This document shows positions 35,606 to 45,631 of a stretch of DNA of 61,411 bases, one piece after another. The notes below the pieces were generated by a model, which searched no databases, had not been told where the DNA came from, and worked only from the letters and a program-made list of their open reading frames with translations. The DNA lies in contig CACZGM010000030.1 of NCBI GenBank assembly GCA_902780695.1, positions 1 to 61,411 of the forward strand. Direction: 5' to 3'. The translations under genes and the position numbers were made by a program. Position 1 is the stretch's first letter. Each line of letters begins with the position of its first letter. Origin of the DNA: an uncultured Ruminococcus sp. GTDB lineage: Bacteria; Bacillota; Clostridia; Oscillospirales; Ruminococcaceae.

Positions 35606-37372
35606 TTGAGCAAAAAAACAGAGAGAACAAAGCAAAGACGGTTTTCGCTGCGTCTGAAAATGAATATACTTATCGGGGCGAGCATTCTTATTACCTCACT
35701 CGGTCTGCTTACGATAGCCTACAATGTTCATTGTACACAGATAAATCAGATATATCTCGATCAGGCGGAGCGGGCAGCGCGTATCGGCAGTGTAGAATTG
35801 AATATAGACAGTCTTCTGTGTATGATCCGGAGTACGGAGACCGACGAGTTTCTTGAAGTACGGGAGCGTGCCGTCTCGGCGAATGACCAGTCGATCATCA
35901 AGGAATGGATGAAGAGCCGGCACGGATCATATTCGCCCATAGATGACAGCTACACGCTTTTCGACGACTACGCGTATTTATGTGATGCTCTGCTTGATGT
36001 CCAGGATGCTTTTTCACTTACACAGATGTATATTATGTATGAGAAAGACGGAAAGTATGGCAGGGACGGAGAGTTTTATATCCTGGTGGATCTTTACGAT
36101 GACCTGCTGAGCTTCGGTAAGCATGAACCGTATATAAAGGAATTATCGGAATACGATGACAGCAAACGTATTCCAGCCACAGTATATCACAACGGCACCG
36201 ACTGGCTCTGCACCGCCTGCACCCCCGTTATCGACCCGGTCACCGGAGAAGTTGCCGCACTGTCCTGTGCGGATATCGACATGAACGCCGTTGTCCGGAA
36301 ACAGCAGTGGTTCTGGTATAACAGCGTTATCCTGATCGTCCTTCTTACAGCTGCGGCAATAGCAATAAGCATGCTGCTTGTCGAATTCACGGCAGTTAAA
36401 CCGCTGTGCCTGCTCCGGCACGGTGCGGTGCGGTTTACAAAAGAAGATGCTGACGGCTCCGGTGCCGATGCTTACACTATGGATGATGTAATGTCGCTTG
36501 ACATCAAAAACCGTGATGAGATAGGCGAGCTGTACCACAAGATACGGGATATGCAGATAAGCATAGTGAAACACACGGAGGAAATGACAAGGATCACCGC
36601 GGAAAAGGAGCATATAAAAACAGAGCTTGATCTTGCGGCAAATATACAGCTTTCGGCGCTTCCGACAGTTACCCCCGACATTCTGAGCCGGGGCGGATTT
36701 GATCTCGCCGTTTCAATGAAACCGGCAAAAGAAGTAGGCGGCGATTTCTATGACTTTTTCCGGCTGGACGATGACCGTATTGTTCTTGTTATCGCAGATG
36801 TATCCGGAAAAGGAATTCCCGCTGCACTCTTTATGATGAGCGCCAAGGACAGGATCAACAGCCGTGCAAGGGGAGGCGGAACTCCCGCGGAGATACTTCA
36901 CGATGTCAATTCACAGCTGTGCGAAAACAATCAGACGAAAATGTTCGTCACTGTTTGGTTAGGTATCCTTGACCTGAAAACAGGCATACTGACGGCGTGC
37001 AACGGCGGACACGAGGAGCCTGTACTGCGGAGCGGGAACGGCGGCTTTGATTATATCCACGATCCGCACGGCATTATATTGGGTGCCTTCTCCGATATAC
37101 AATACACGGATTATGAGGTCACGATGAGACCGGGAGATATTCTCTTCGTATTCACGGACGGCATTCCGGAAGCGATAGACAGCGAACGGCACTTTTACGG
37201 CAGCGAAAACCTGCTCCGCACGCTGAACTCTTCCGGGCAGTCCGACCCGGACTCGCTTATCTCCGCCGTAAAATCCGATCTTGCAGTATTTACTGTCAAT
37301 ACCGAACAATTTGACGATCAGACCATGCTTTGCCTGCGATACAAAGGATCTGACGAGCGCACCTCTGAATAA
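35606..37372 (+). CDS. Membrane sensor PP2C (SpoIIE/RsbU-type) phosphatase
   Basis: A 588-residue protein. The TTG at 35606 is preceded by GGAGG; an ATG at 35570 lies only about ten bases after the predicted transcription start and lacks a ribosome site. Order: TM helix at about 20-40, an extracellular Cache-like sensor (about 45-230), a second TM helix (about 235-260), a HAMP-like linker with NRDEIGELYHKIRDM, a coiled coil (EEMTRITAEKEHIKTELDLA), and a PP2C domain with the metal aspartates in AKEVGGDFYDFF, IADVSGKG and FTDGIPEA. It should dephosphorylate an anti-sigma-factor antagonist or similar protein; no such partner is adjacent. Confidence 0.9.
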   Translation: MSKKTERTKQRRFSLRLKMNILIGASILITSLGLLTIAYNVHCTQINQIYLDQAERAARIGSVELNIDSLLCMIRSTETDEFLEVRERAVSANDQSIIKEWMKSRHGSYSPIDDSYTLFDDYAYLCDALLDVQDAFSLTQMYIMYEKDGKYGRDGEFYILVDLYDDLLSFGKHEPYIKELSEYDDSKRIPATVYHNGTDWLCTACTPVIDPVTGEVAALSCADIDMNAVVRKQQWFWYNSVILIVLLTAAAIAISMLLVEFTAVKPLCLLRHGAVRFTKEDADGSGADAYTMDDVMSLDIKNRDEIGELYHKIRDMQISIVKHTEEMTRITAEKEHIKTELDLAANIQLSALPTVTPDILSRGGFDLAVSMKPAKEVGGDFYDFFRLDDDRIVLVIADVSGKGIPAALFMMSAKDRINSRARGGGTPAEILHDVNSQLCENNQTKMFVTVWLGILDLKTGILTACNGGHEEPVLRSGNGGFDYIHDPHGIILGAFSDIQYTDYEVTMRPGDILFVFTDGIPEAIDSERHFYGSENLLRTLNSSGQSDPDSLISAVKSDLAVFTVNTEQFDDQTMLCLRYKGSDERTSE

Positions 37373-37374
37373 AT

Positions 37375-37420
37375 AATGTGTCCTCAACAACTGCCATAAG
37401 GCAGATGTTGAGGACACATT
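37375..37420. repeat. Reduced copy of the structured repeat, acting as a terminator-like palindrome
   Basis: AATGTGTCCTCAACAACTGCC, loop ATAA, then the complementary arm ending GAGGACACATT: 21 bp with one mismatch. The left arm equals the first arm of the copies at 27589 and 51086. It lies exactly between two convergent genes and overlaps the stop codon of the minus-strand one. Confidence 0.75.
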
Positions 37421-38426
37421 AATTCTCGCCGCTGTAGTCCGGCTTTATATACGGACAAAGCGGATCGTCGTATATCGTTTCGTCAGGTGTGCTGAGATAA
37501 GCGTCAATTATCCTGCCATACGGCGCTGCCGCGCAGATGTACGCATAGCGGGGCTCTCCGTTTTCCGGAGCAAGCTCGTAATAATAATCGTACCCGGTGC
37601 AGTTGAAAAACTTCTCCTCTGCATTTGCATCCCCGATTCTGTCACGGACTTCCGGAACCCCAAGCGAACGGTATTCCGACAGCAGTTCACGCATTTCGTC
37701 GGCAGTGAGTTTTTCCGTGTCCGTGTCTGTCCACAGTTTCGGATATCCGCCGATCATACGCGCATTGACCTCATCGCTGCTGCGGATATCGCAGAGCAGA
37801 TGAATATTCTCGTAATGCTCACTGTCACGGCTGTATGCGTCCTGATGCACAGCACGCGCTTCGGTATTCATTATCGTGAAGAAATCAACACCGACCTTTT
37901 CCGGCTCGTCGGTATTTTCATAACAGAATCCGAGATTTATGATATACCATTCACCGTTAAGAGTGCATTTATAATTTGTGCTTCCCTCCAGCACATTGTG
38001 ACCGTAGTTATACGAACCGCTGCTCGACACTCCGCTTCCGTCAAGTCTGACTTCCGACAAGCCTTTGGGGTATTTTGCAAAGAAATCGTCGAGAAGGCTG
38101 TCAAATTCCGACGTGCCGCGCAGCTCGTCGGTGAAATTTTTGGCAAAGGCATCACGGTCACCTCTGTCTGCCGACCCGATCAGTGCTTCAATTGCCTGCT
38201 CCGCCGCCCGATTATCCGACACGTGTTCGTTTTTCCAGCGTTCGGAGACACTGTCATAACCGGTAAATCCGAGCGTTCCCTTTACGAGCCTTCCAAGATT
38301 TTCGACCGTCTTATCATTCACGCAGCCCGACAAAACCATGCACGCAGCAAGCACCGCGCCGATCATGCCGTATCTCTTGTTCACAATATTGCTTCTGTAT
38401 TCTGAGGAAGAGGACAGATTCCGCAA
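37419..38426 (-). CDS. DUF5104-like lipoprotein
   Basis: A 335-residue lipoprotein starting at TTG 38426 behind TGGAGGTG; an ATG at 38441 is an alternative but lies over that site. The lipobox is VLSGC (Cys35). The mature part has a helical first half (AAEQAIEALIGSADRGDRDAF) and conserved NGEWYIINLGFCYENTDEPEKVG; overall it resembles the DUF5104 family as I remember it. It lies 72 bases after the last exporter gene of the peptide cluster in the same direction and may belong to that transcript; an immunity role would be a guess. Confidence 0.7.
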   Translation of the reverse strand: MRNLSSSSEYRSNIVNKRYGMIGAVLAACMVLSGCVNDKTVENLGRLVKGTLGFTGYDSVSERWKNEHVSDNRAAEQAIEALIGSADRGDRDAFAKNFTDELRGTSEFDSLLDDFFAKYPKGLSEVRLDGSGVSSSGSYNYGHNVLEGSTNYKCTLNGEWYIINLGFCYENTDEPEKVGVDFFTIMNTEARAVHQDAYSRDSEHYENIHLLCDIRSSDEVNARMIGGYPKLWTDTDTEKLTADEMRELLSEYRSLGVPEVRDRIGDANAEEKFFNCTGYDYYYELAPENGEPRYAYICAAAPYGRIIDAYLSTPDETIYDDPLCPYIKPDYSGEN

Positions 38427-38498
38427 ATTGAGCACCTCCATAATACCGCTGTTCTTATTTTCGCGGCTATATCATTCATCTGCGGATATCGGTTCCGG

Positions 38499-40682
38499 TC
38501 ACTTGTCAAGGCGCTGTCGTTCAACAAGCTGTGCAAAATATCCGCCCTTCTCTATAAGCGAATCGTATGTGCCGTCCTCGATGACCGCTCCGTTGTCGAT
38601 GACAAGAATGCGGTCACAGTTCCTTATGGTTGACAGGCGGTGCGCCACAACTATTCTTGTGCATTCAAGGCTGTCAAGCGCTTCGGAGATCTTCTTCTGC
38701 GTCTTGTTGTCAAGTGCGGATGTTGCTTCATCAAAAATAAGGATATTCGGCTTCGGAGCAACCGCCCGCGCGATCATAAGCCTCTGCTTCTGACCGCCGG
38801 AAATACCGCCCTGACCCTCGGAGATCATCGTGTTCATTTCCATGGGCATCTCGCGTATATCATCGGCGATACCCGCTGTCTCAGCCGCTTCCCACGCGTC
38901 ATCAAGCGTAAGCTGCGGCGCGGAGATCACGATATTTGAAAAGATGTCGCTCTGGAACAGCTTGCCGTTCTGCGTTACAACGCCCATTTTCTTTCTTAAC
39001 GACTTCGGGTCTATCGACGAAAGATCCTTGCCGTCGTAGTATATAGCGCCCCTTTCAGGCTTTTCAAATCCGAGCAGCAGTCTTATGAGCGTTGACTTGC
39101 CGCAGCCTGTCCTCCCGACAATTGCTATATATTCACCCGCGCTTATCTTCAGAGAGAGATCTTTAAGAATGTACGGTGTATTGTCATCGTAACGAAAATA
39201 TACATGGTCGAGTTCTATCGCACCGGACACGCTGGTCACGACTTCTTTGTTCTCCGTGATCTCCGGTTCGGTTTTCATAATGGGTTCCGCCATTTTCAGT
39301 ATCGGTCTGAACGACGCGACCGAAGAAGCGATAGACGAAAGGGCGGAGAAAGCTCCCATGACCTGACCGTATGCCATTGTAAACGCAAAGTAGCTTGATT
39401 CGGATACTCCGCTTTCTACCGCGAAGAAATACAGAACTATATTGCCGACAAGGGATATGGCGGACAGGAAAACGCTGTTCAGCTTAAGTATCGTGGGCGG
39501 GTTATACTGCAATTCCGCACTCCGGGCATACAGATCAGCCCAACGTGAAAAAGCCCTGTTTTCCGAGCCGGACAGTCTTATCTTCTGTATTCCGTTTACG
39601 GTCGCGTAGGTCATACCCGTTTCTTTTGCGGAGATCTTCATTATCTTTTCGGAGAGCTTCATCTGCATCAGGGAGAACACCACACCCAGTATGACCGTAG
39701 AAAGGATAATAATGACTGACGGCAGTACGAGCATGGGGGCAAAGGTGAATATCTGCCCGATATAAAGCAGCGATGCGAGTGATACAAGCCCGGTGGAGAG
39801 TATCTGAGAAACAAGCATACTGCAAAGTGAGTTGACCGAGCTGACACGGGACGAAAGATCACCCGAGGCATACTTTCTGAAAAAGCTGACAGGCAGTGAC
39901 AGTACCCTCATCATCACGGCTGATTCCACCTGCAGGGATGTCTTGGTCGAGATCCTGCCCAGAAGAAGGCTTCTGACAGTATCCATAAGCTGCGCCGAGA
40001 CAGCCGCCGACAGAAGGAAAATCATCATGCTTATCAGGATAGTCATATTCCCGCTTTCCACTACCGGTCCTGTGATGACCTTTGAGATAAGCGGCTCAAA
40101 CATACCCACCAGAGTTACCGCGAGCGAAGCTGCAGCGATCAGGATATAATCACGTCCGGACAGACAGTTTTTCATATAGAGAATCAGATCCGGGATCCCC
40201 AGCTTCTTCTGCGGAAGAGGTTTATAGAAACATATCGCGTCATCTTCAAACAGCGCAGCGGTCTTTTTATCAAGCACGATCCAGCGGCCGCCCGACACAT
40301 CTCTGAAACGATATCCGTACAGGGGGTGTGGAATAAGAGCAACGGGGGCTCCGCCGTCCTTCAGAAATCCCATCATAGGTCCGAACGCGTCCTTATACCA
40401 GCCTTCTTCAAGCTTTACGGGACGGGTCATTATACCCAGAGGTCTTAAAATGTACTCCATCTGCTCGTCGGGATCCTTTATGCCGCCCGGCACCTCGGCC
40501 GCTTTGCAGTGGTAGTATTTCAGTATTTCATCAAGCGCTTCACGAACTACAAGAAGCCGATCCTCAAGCTGCTTTGCCGATCTGCCGCCCATAACAGCGC
40601 CGGCAAGTCTGACGAATGAGTCTTCAAGAACATCCTGATCGCTCTTCATTCTTTGTCTGATCTGTCTATCGAACCAGCCCAT
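38499..40682 (-). CDS. NHLP-type peptide export ABC transporter, permease/ATPase
   Basis: A 727-residue half-transporter. An N-terminal region of about 150 residues without a peptidase Cys is followed by six membrane helices (about 175-430) and an ABC ATPase with GRTGCGKST, ISGGQKQR, FDEATSALD and the switch histidine in VVAHRLST. This matches the permease/ATPase partner that accompanies the C39-peptidase transporter in NHLP/Nif11 peptide clusters. It lies 16 bases after that gene, and the two probably work together, as heterodimer or in series. Confidence 0.9.
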   Translation of the reverse strand: MGWFDRQIRQRMKSDQDVLEDSFVRLAGAVMGGRSAKQLEDRLLVVREALDEILKYYHCKAAEVPGGIKDPDEQMEYILRPLGIMTRPVKLEEGWYKDAFGPMMGFLKDGGAPVALIPHPLYGYRFRDVSGGRWIVLDKKTAALFEDDAICFYKPLPQKKLGIPDLILYMKNCLSGRDYILIAAASLAVTLVGMFEPLISKVITGPVVESGNMTILISMMIFLLSAAVSAQLMDTVRSLLLGRISTKTSLQVESAVMMRVLSLPVSFFRKYASGDLSSRVSSVNSLCSMLVSQILSTGLVSLASLLYIGQIFTFAPMLVLPSVIIILSTVILGVVFSLMQMKLSEKIMKISAKETGMTYATVNGIQKIRLSGSENRAFSRWADLYARSAELQYNPPTILKLNSVFLSAISLVGNIVLYFFAVESGVSESSYFAFTMAYGQVMGAFSALSSIASSVASFRPILKMAEPIMKTEPEITENKEVVTSVSGAIELDHVYFRYDDNTPYILKDLSLKISAGEYIAIVGRTGCGKSTLIRLLLGFEKPERGAIYYDGKDLSSIDPKSLRKKMGVVTQNGKLFQSDIFSNIVISAPQLTLDDAWEAAETAGIADDIREMPMEMNTMISEGQGGISGGQKQRLMIARAVAPKPNILIFDEATSALDNKTQKKISEALDSLECTRIVVAHRLSTIRNCDRILVIDNGAVIEDGTYDSLIEKGGYFAQLVERQRLDK

Positions 40683-40698
40683 TCATCGTACCTCTCAT

Positions 40699-42894
40699 TT
40701 ATTCCGCTGCTATCAGCTCGGTATAGTAACCGCCTTTTGCATATAATTCATCGTGCGTGCCGCGTTCTGCTATCACTCCCTTGTTCATGACTATGATCTC
40801 GTCACAGTCACGAATCGTGGAAAGCCGGTGAGCTATTACTATGCAGGTAATACCGCGGCGTTTTATGGCATTTACAACATCATATTCCGTACTTGCGTCA
40901 AGAGCGCTTGTGGCTTCGTCAAGAATTATCACCGAGGGATCCTGCGCCAGAACGCGGGCTATCTCCAGACGCTGCCGCTGACCGCCGGACAGATCGTTTC
41001 CGTCCTCGTTCAGCTTTCCCTGATATCCGCCCGGACGCTCCAGGATATCGTCATGTATCTGTGCGTCATGGGCAGCGATATATACTTCAAAATCGGCTAT
41101 GGAACTGTCCCACATTCTGATGTTTTCCGCAATGGAATCCTCAAACAGAGTTATATCCTGATCCACTACGGCGACAGAGCTTGTAAACACGCAGCGCGGT
41201 ATGTCCGATATGGGCTTTCCGTCGAACAGCACTTCACCGCTCCACGGGCTGTACAGACCGGAGATCAGTTTGGAGATCGTGCTTTTCCCGCACCCGCTGT
41301 CACCGACTATGGCGATCCGGCTTCCAGGTTCGAGCTTAATGGAAAAATCCTTGATGATCGGGTTTCCGAGTCTTGAATAGCCGAATGTCACGTTTTTCAG
41401 CTCTACACCGCCAAGGAGCTTTGAATAATCCACATCATCGGAGATAGGTTCGTCCCTTACATAAGGGTCGTTGGGATATCGCATAACATCTTCGACGCGC
41501 TCCATCTGTGTGCGCATCTCCTGTATCGTCTGTCCCGCGCCGATAAGTGTCATCGCGGGGCTTACAAAAGCGTTGAGATACCCCTGGAAAACGGTTATCA
41601 TACCTATCGTGAAATCGCCGTTCATAGTATAAACGACACCGAGGAACAGAACGGCATAGCCTGCCGTCTTACCGATCAGAGCGGGTATCAGTCCGAGGCG
41701 TGCGTTCATTTTTTCATACTTTCTTTTAGCGGTATTGACAGATGCCTGATATCCTGCCCATTTCTGGAAATAACCGCTTTCGGCACCCGTTGCCTTGATC
41801 GTTTCCGCCATATTTATACCTGCCATTGTGGCAGATATGAGCTTTCCCTCATCGCGCATCTGAACACGCGTCAGATTTACACGCCGCTTGCTCATTGACC
41901 TCGCGACCGCCAGATTCAGAAAAACGCTGACGATACCGACCAATGTCAGCACAGAGCTGTACCGTATCATGAATATCAGATATACGAACATCATGACGGT
42001 ATTGAGCAAGAGAGGCGAAACTGTATTGACTATAACTCCCGCTATCGAGGCGTTCGTTTTCTGTCTCCCGACTATATCACCGGTCATACGCTGGGTAAAG
42101 AACTCTATCGGCAGCCGCAGTATCTTCCACATATAGTCCGCATTGCCCATGACTGCCAGCTTGCCGTTTATCTTCAGTGAATAGACCGTATTCACCCATT
42201 GGACTATCAGCTGGGCTATACATAATGCGGACATGATGCCTGTGAACGGGTACAGCCATTCGATGTCCTTCCCGCTTAACAGCCTTTCATAAAAAACGCG
42301 CGTCATTGCGGGATTGATAAGCCCGAACAGATAGGTAATTACCGTTGTCAGCATAACGAACGCCACGGCGGCACCCGCACCGCGCAGACGGTTTTTCGCA
42401 AATTCTATCGTGCTGCGCGGTTTTCCGGACGGCACAAAATTCTTGCCCGGCGTGAACTGGATAGCGATTCCGGTAAAGGCAGTGTCCAGTTCCTTTATCG
42501 GTATTTTCACAATACCGCGTGCCGGATCATTGATGACCGCCTTATCGCCTCTGAAACCGCACAGCACGACAAAGTGGTTGAAATTCCAGTGTATAATGCA
42601 CGGATATGTCATATCATTCCTGAGCGAATCCAGATCCATGCTGTAACCGTCAACTTCAAAGCCGTAGCTCTGACCTGCGATCACAATGTTGCTCGCTTTG
42701 CTTCCGTCGCGGCTTACACCGCAGTCAAGACGCACCTGCTCCAGCGGCACCCATTTCCTGTAGTATGCCATTATCATCGTCAGGCATGCCGCTCCGCATT
42801 CGAGCGCTTCCAGCTGCATGACAACAGGCACCTTTGCCACGCCTTTGGTCAGCGGGCTCTTTACTTTTCTGCTGCGGGAGAGCTTTTCACTCAT
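40699..42894 (-). CDS. C39-peptidase ABC exporter (PCAT) for double-glycine leader peptides
   Basis: A 731-residue transporter with an N-terminal C39 protease that cuts leaders after Gly-Gly during export. Catalytic residues are intact: C33 (ALECGAACLTM), H107 (NHFVVLCG) and D123 (VINDPARG). Six membrane helices follow (about 170-440), then an ATPase with VGDSGCGKST, LSGGQRQR, IILDEATSALD and IVIAHRLST. Its substrates are very probably the four AGG-ended precursors encoded upstream. It starts 18 bases after the membrane-fusion-like gene. Confidence 0.95.
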   Translation of the reverse strand: MSEKLSRSRKVKSPLTKGVAKVPVVMQLEALECGAACLTMIMAYYRKWVPLEQVRLDCGVSRDGSKASNIVIAGQSYGFEVDGYSMDLDSLRNDMTYPCIIHWNFNHFVVLCGFRGDKAVINDPARGIVKIPIKELDTAFTGIAIQFTPGKNFVPSGKPRSTIEFAKNRLRGAGAAVAFVMLTTVITYLFGLINPAMTRVFYERLLSGKDIEWLYPFTGIMSALCIAQLIVQWVNTVYSLKINGKLAVMGNADYMWKILRLPIEFFTQRMTGDIVGRQKTNASIAGVIVNTVSPLLLNTVMMFVYLIFMIRYSSVLTLVGIVSVFLNLAVARSMSKRRVNLTRVQMRDEGKLISATMAGINMAETIKATGAESGYFQKWAGYQASVNTAKRKYEKMNARLGLIPALIGKTAGYAVLFLGVVYTMNGDFTIGMITVFQGYLNAFVSPAMTLIGAGQTIQEMRTQMERVEDVMRYPNDPYVRDEPISDDVDYSKLLGGVELKNVTFGYSRLGNPIIKDFSIKLEPGSRIAIVGDSGCGKSTISKLISGLYSPWSGEVLFDGKPISDIPRCVFTSSVAVVDQDITLFEDSIAENIRMWDSSIADFEVYIAAHDAQIHDDILERPGGYQGKLNEDGNDLSGGQRQRLEIARVLAQDPSVIILDEATSALDASTEYDVVNAIKRRGITCIVIAHRLSTIRDCDEIIVMNKGVIAERGTHDELYAKGGYYTELIAAE

Positions 42895-42912
42895 GAACCT
42901 ACTCTCCTTTCA

Positions 42913-43326
42913 TCAGTTGGTCAGAAACTGTATCGGGGTTATGATCTCGGTCACTACGGTGGCAGGATATGTCCCGTCCGGTAGGTCAACGGACGCGGTT
43001 GCCCGCACTGATTCCGAAGTGATCCAGCGGACATTCTCTATCTTTGCTTCCGTACCTTTGACACGCACTTCCATACCCTTGCCGAGAGCATCGGCATCTG
43101 ACCCTTCGGCTTCAAATACTGCCGTGCCGTTCTCTATCTTTACCGTCACATCTATCGTGCTTTCTACCTTGCCGAACACGGAAGCAATAAGAAATCCGGC
43201 AAGCAGAATAATAACAGCCGCAAGCACGATCCAGACACCGGGGTTCGTCACGCGCATATAATCCTGCAGCTGTTCCGGAGAGGATATCCTGTCAATGCTG
43301 GTTTGGCGAAAAAGTTTGTTTTCCAT
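42913..43326 (-). CDS. Short HlyD-like NHLP secretion accessory protein
   Basis: A 137-residue protein whose start, LFRQTSIDRISSPEQLQDYM, is the characteristic opening of NHLP bacteriocin-system secretion (HlyD-type) proteins. One TM helix (about 32-52) is followed by only about 85 residues of beta structure; the long coiled coil and lipoyl arms of full HlyD proteins are missing, as expected for a cell without an outer membrane. It has its own promoter and leader, and opens the export part of the cluster. Confidence 0.85.
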   Translation of the reverse strand: MENKLFRQTSIDRISSPEQLQDYMRVTNPGVWIVLAAVIILLAGFLIASVFGKVESTIDVTVKIENGTAVFEAEGSDADALGKGMEVRVKGTEAKIENVRWITSESVRATASVDLPDGTYPATVVTEIITPIQFLTN

Positions 43327-43420
43327 TTTTACCTACCATGTCCCTGTAAATCAAACGTCGATCAGCTTCCGTCCGCCGGATCCGGGCGGCACAGTGAGCT
43401 GACCGGCAATTACCCAATCA

Positions 43421-43468
43421 GAGCCGTATCATCGCACGTCACCAAAACCGGTGTGCGATATACGGCTC
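43421..43468 (-). promoter_or_regulatory. Leader stem-loop of the exporter transcript
   Basis: GAGCCGTA (43421-43428) pairs with TACGGCTC (43461-43468), and inside this CGCAC pairs with GTGCG, giving a strong hairpin between promoter and first exporter gene. No T-run follows, so it is not an obvious terminator. Confidence 0.6.
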
Positions 43469-43478
43469 ACTTGTGTTT

Positions 43479-43507
43479 ATTTTATCACAATTATTAAAAA
43501 ATGTCAA
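43479..43507 (-). promoter_or_regulatory. Internal promoter of the exporter genes
   Basis: Minus strand TTGACA (43507-43502), 17 bases, TAAAAT (43484-43479), between the ketosynthase-like gene and the secretion protein gene. Confidence 0.82.
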
Positions 43508-43553
43508 ATATCGCCGCTCGGTTTTATCGGAGCATACCGCGCATTTTTCGGAG

Positions 43554-44534
43554 CTATACTCTTCCGATAATCGCCGTGCAGTAATTTCCGACCATATCAA
43601 TGCCGGCAATAAGCACTTTATCATACTTTCCGAGCTTTATCGCGGCGGCGGCAAAAGCGGCGTTCATCATATAACCGCAGCCGAGGGTCTCGCCGAAATA
43701 TTTCTTCGGGGCGATGCGCACGGCGTCCGGGAATTTCCTGTTTAACGCGGCGTTTTCCGCGTCGTCGGAATATGTCCCGTTCGCGGCAGTGAATACCGCG
43801 TCGGGCTCGGTTTTGTATCTGTCAAGCACACTGTAAATTATTCCGGCAGCACCGTCTTCGGGTTTATAAAGCAGCGGGCTTTTTCCGAGCGATGCGGACG
43901 AAAAAGCGGTCACTTTGCATATCGTCTTTCCGGTTTTTTCGCGCGAAAGCATAAACATTGCCGCACCCTCGGACAATTCACTGCCTTTCAGCGCATCGAG
44001 CTTTCCGAGCTCTGCATAAAGAGCTTCATTGTATTCCTCGACCGAACCGCAGAGTATCATATCCGCCTTGCCCGTTCCGAGCAGCAGAGAGGAATATTCG
44101 AGCGGGTCTCCGCCGGTGAGCACAGTGCTGACACCCTTGAAGCCGTTCAGAATGCATATCTGTCCGACACAGGCGTTCGGTACCATTCCGGAATACACCG
44201 CGGGACTGCAAAGTGCCGGAACGCCCTTTGCCACCGTATCGGCGAACTGCGTGTAATACACGCTCGAACCGTAGCCGGTGGAGATTATCGTACCTATCCT
44301 GCGGCGGTCTGTATCTTCGGGGACAGCAGCTTCACGGACAGCGTTGTCCGCGGCAGTGCAGGCGATTTTGTTGTATCTGCTGTTGCGGCGCATTTTCGCG
44401 GGCGGTATCTGCATTTCAAACTCTATCGGCATAGCGGCGGCTGTATATCCGGCACCGTCCGCAGCAGCTGTCACTTCATCAAATGTCTTTGCACAGCGGG
44501 AAATGATGCCGACACTCTCTATGTATGCTGTCAT
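43554..44534 (-). CDS. Ketosynthase-like protein lacking the catalytic triad (chain-length-factor-like)
   Basis: A 326-residue thiolase-fold protein resembling beta-ketoacyl synthases, but all three catalytic residues are changed. The nucleophile region reads GVSTVLTGGD, with Leu139 where Cys is expected; the HGTGT region reads AANGTYSDDAE, with Asn252; and the GHxxGA region reads YFGETLGCG, with Glu282. Such non-catalytic partners (chain length factors or KS-beta) dimerise with an active ketosynthase in type II polyketide and aryl-polyene systems. The start at 44534 overlaps the active ketosynthase stop by ATGA, as expected for subunits made in equal amounts. Confidence 0.8.
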   Translation of the reverse strand: MTAYIESVGIISRCAKTFDEVTAAADGAGYTAAAMPIEFEMQIPPAKMRRNSRYNKIACTAADNAVREAAVPEDTDRRRIGTIISTGYGSSVYYTQFADTVAKGVPALCSPAVYSGMVPNACVGQICILNGFKGVSTVLTGGDPLEYSSLLLGTGKADMILCGSVEEYNEALYAELGKLDALKGSELSEGAAMFMLSREKTGKTICKVTAFSSASLGKSPLLYKPEDGAAGIIYSVLDRYKTEPDAVFTAANGTYSDDAENAALNRKFPDAVRIAPKKYFGETLGCGYMMNAAFAAAAIKLGKYDKVLIAGIDMVGNYCTAIIGRV

Positions 44535-45631
44535 TGCTCCACCCACTTTCTTATCACGATACTTGCACTGTTGCCCGCAAAACCGAAGCTGTTCGACATA
44601 GCGTAGTCTATGCTGATTTTTTCGGGAGCGTCAAACATTCCGCTGTCATCGAGCGGTTCGGTCAGATTGGGCATAACGACAGGCTCGCCACTTTGCATAG
44701 AGTTCAGGACGCTTGCAAGCTCTACGGCTCCGGACGCACCCATGCAGTGTCCGATAACCGCCTTTGTCGAGCTTACGAACGGCTTCTTTTCAACGCCGTC
44801 ATACAGCTTTTTCAGCGCACCCGTCTCCATTGAATCATTCAGCATCGTGCCGGTCCCGTGACCGTTGATGTAGTCTGTCTGTCCGGCTGTTATTCCCGCA
44901 TCACCGAGCGCATTCATCATAAGATGATATGCCTCTTCGCCTGTGGGCTCGGGGCTTGTTGCGTGATACGCGTCATTGCCGCTCGCAAAACCGAGGATCT
45001 CGCAGTATATCTTCGCTTTTCTCGCAAGAGCGCTGTCGAGAGTTTCAAGCATGAAAAACGCTCCGCCTTCTCCGATGTTGATCCCGTCGCGCTTCACATC
45101 ATAAGGATTGCAGACATCTTTACTCAGCGATTTAAGACAGTTGAAGCCGAAGCCCGCTATCAGTGTGAGCTCCTCAGCTCCGCCTGCGACCGCGGCAGTG
45201 CAGAAGCCGTTCCGAATAAAGTCGAAAGCCATTCCTATCGCGGTAGTTCCTGCCGCGCATGAAGCCGACGAAATATCCACAGTTCCGCGCACGCCCGCAA
45301 GACCGGCGGCATATACCGCAAACTCGTTCATCACAGCAAGCGAGTCCGCACCGCTTCTGCTGTGTTCAAGATATGCGTTGTCGCGTGCGAGAAGCGTGCC
45401 GAAGAACATACGGCAATCAGCGCCGTATCCGGAAATATCCTCTTTTGTAAGACCTGTGTCGGCAAGCATATCACCGACAGTGCGGCGGATAATGTCGTAC
45501 AGCCGGTTCTCACGGTCAAGTCCGTCGATCTCGGCGAATTTGTCCGTTGAAAGCCCTGTCGTGTCAAATACGGTACAATGCTTTATACTGCCGGCAAGGC
45601 AGCCCATTCCCGTTATTACTACTCTGTTCAT
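44531..45631 (-). CDS. Beta-ketoacyl-ACP synthase (active ketosynthase)
   Basis: A 366-residue condensing enzyme of the KAS II/KS-alpha type. The triad is complete: C125 in SSASCAAGT, H258 in NGHGTGT and H295 in VIGHCMGASGA. It would elongate an acyl chain on an acyl carrier protein by decarboxylative condensation. It is slightly shorter than FabF (about 410). Start and stop each overlap their neighbours by ATGA, coupling it to the carrier protein before and the decayed ketosynthase after it. Within a precursor-peptide cluster it probably builds an acyl group for the peptide or a separate lipid; the product is unknown. Confidence 0.9.
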   Translation of the reverse strand: MNRVVITGMGCLAGSIKHCTVFDTTGLSTDKFAEIDGLDRENRLYDIIRRTVGDMLADTGLTKEDISGYGADCRMFFGTLLARDNAYLEHSRSGADSLAVMNEFAVYAAGLAGVRGTVDISSASCAAGTTAIGMAFDFIRNGFCTAAVAGGAEELTLIAGFGFNCLKSLSKDVCNPYDVKRDGINIGEGGAFFMLETLDSALARKAKIYCEILGFASGNDAYHATSPEPTGEEAYHLMMNALGDAGITAGQTDYINGHGTGTMLNDSMETGALKKLYDGVEKKPFVSSTKAVIGHCMGASGAVELASVLNSMQSGEPVVMPNLTEPLDDSGMFDAPEKISIDYAMSNSFGFAGNSASIVIRKWVEQ

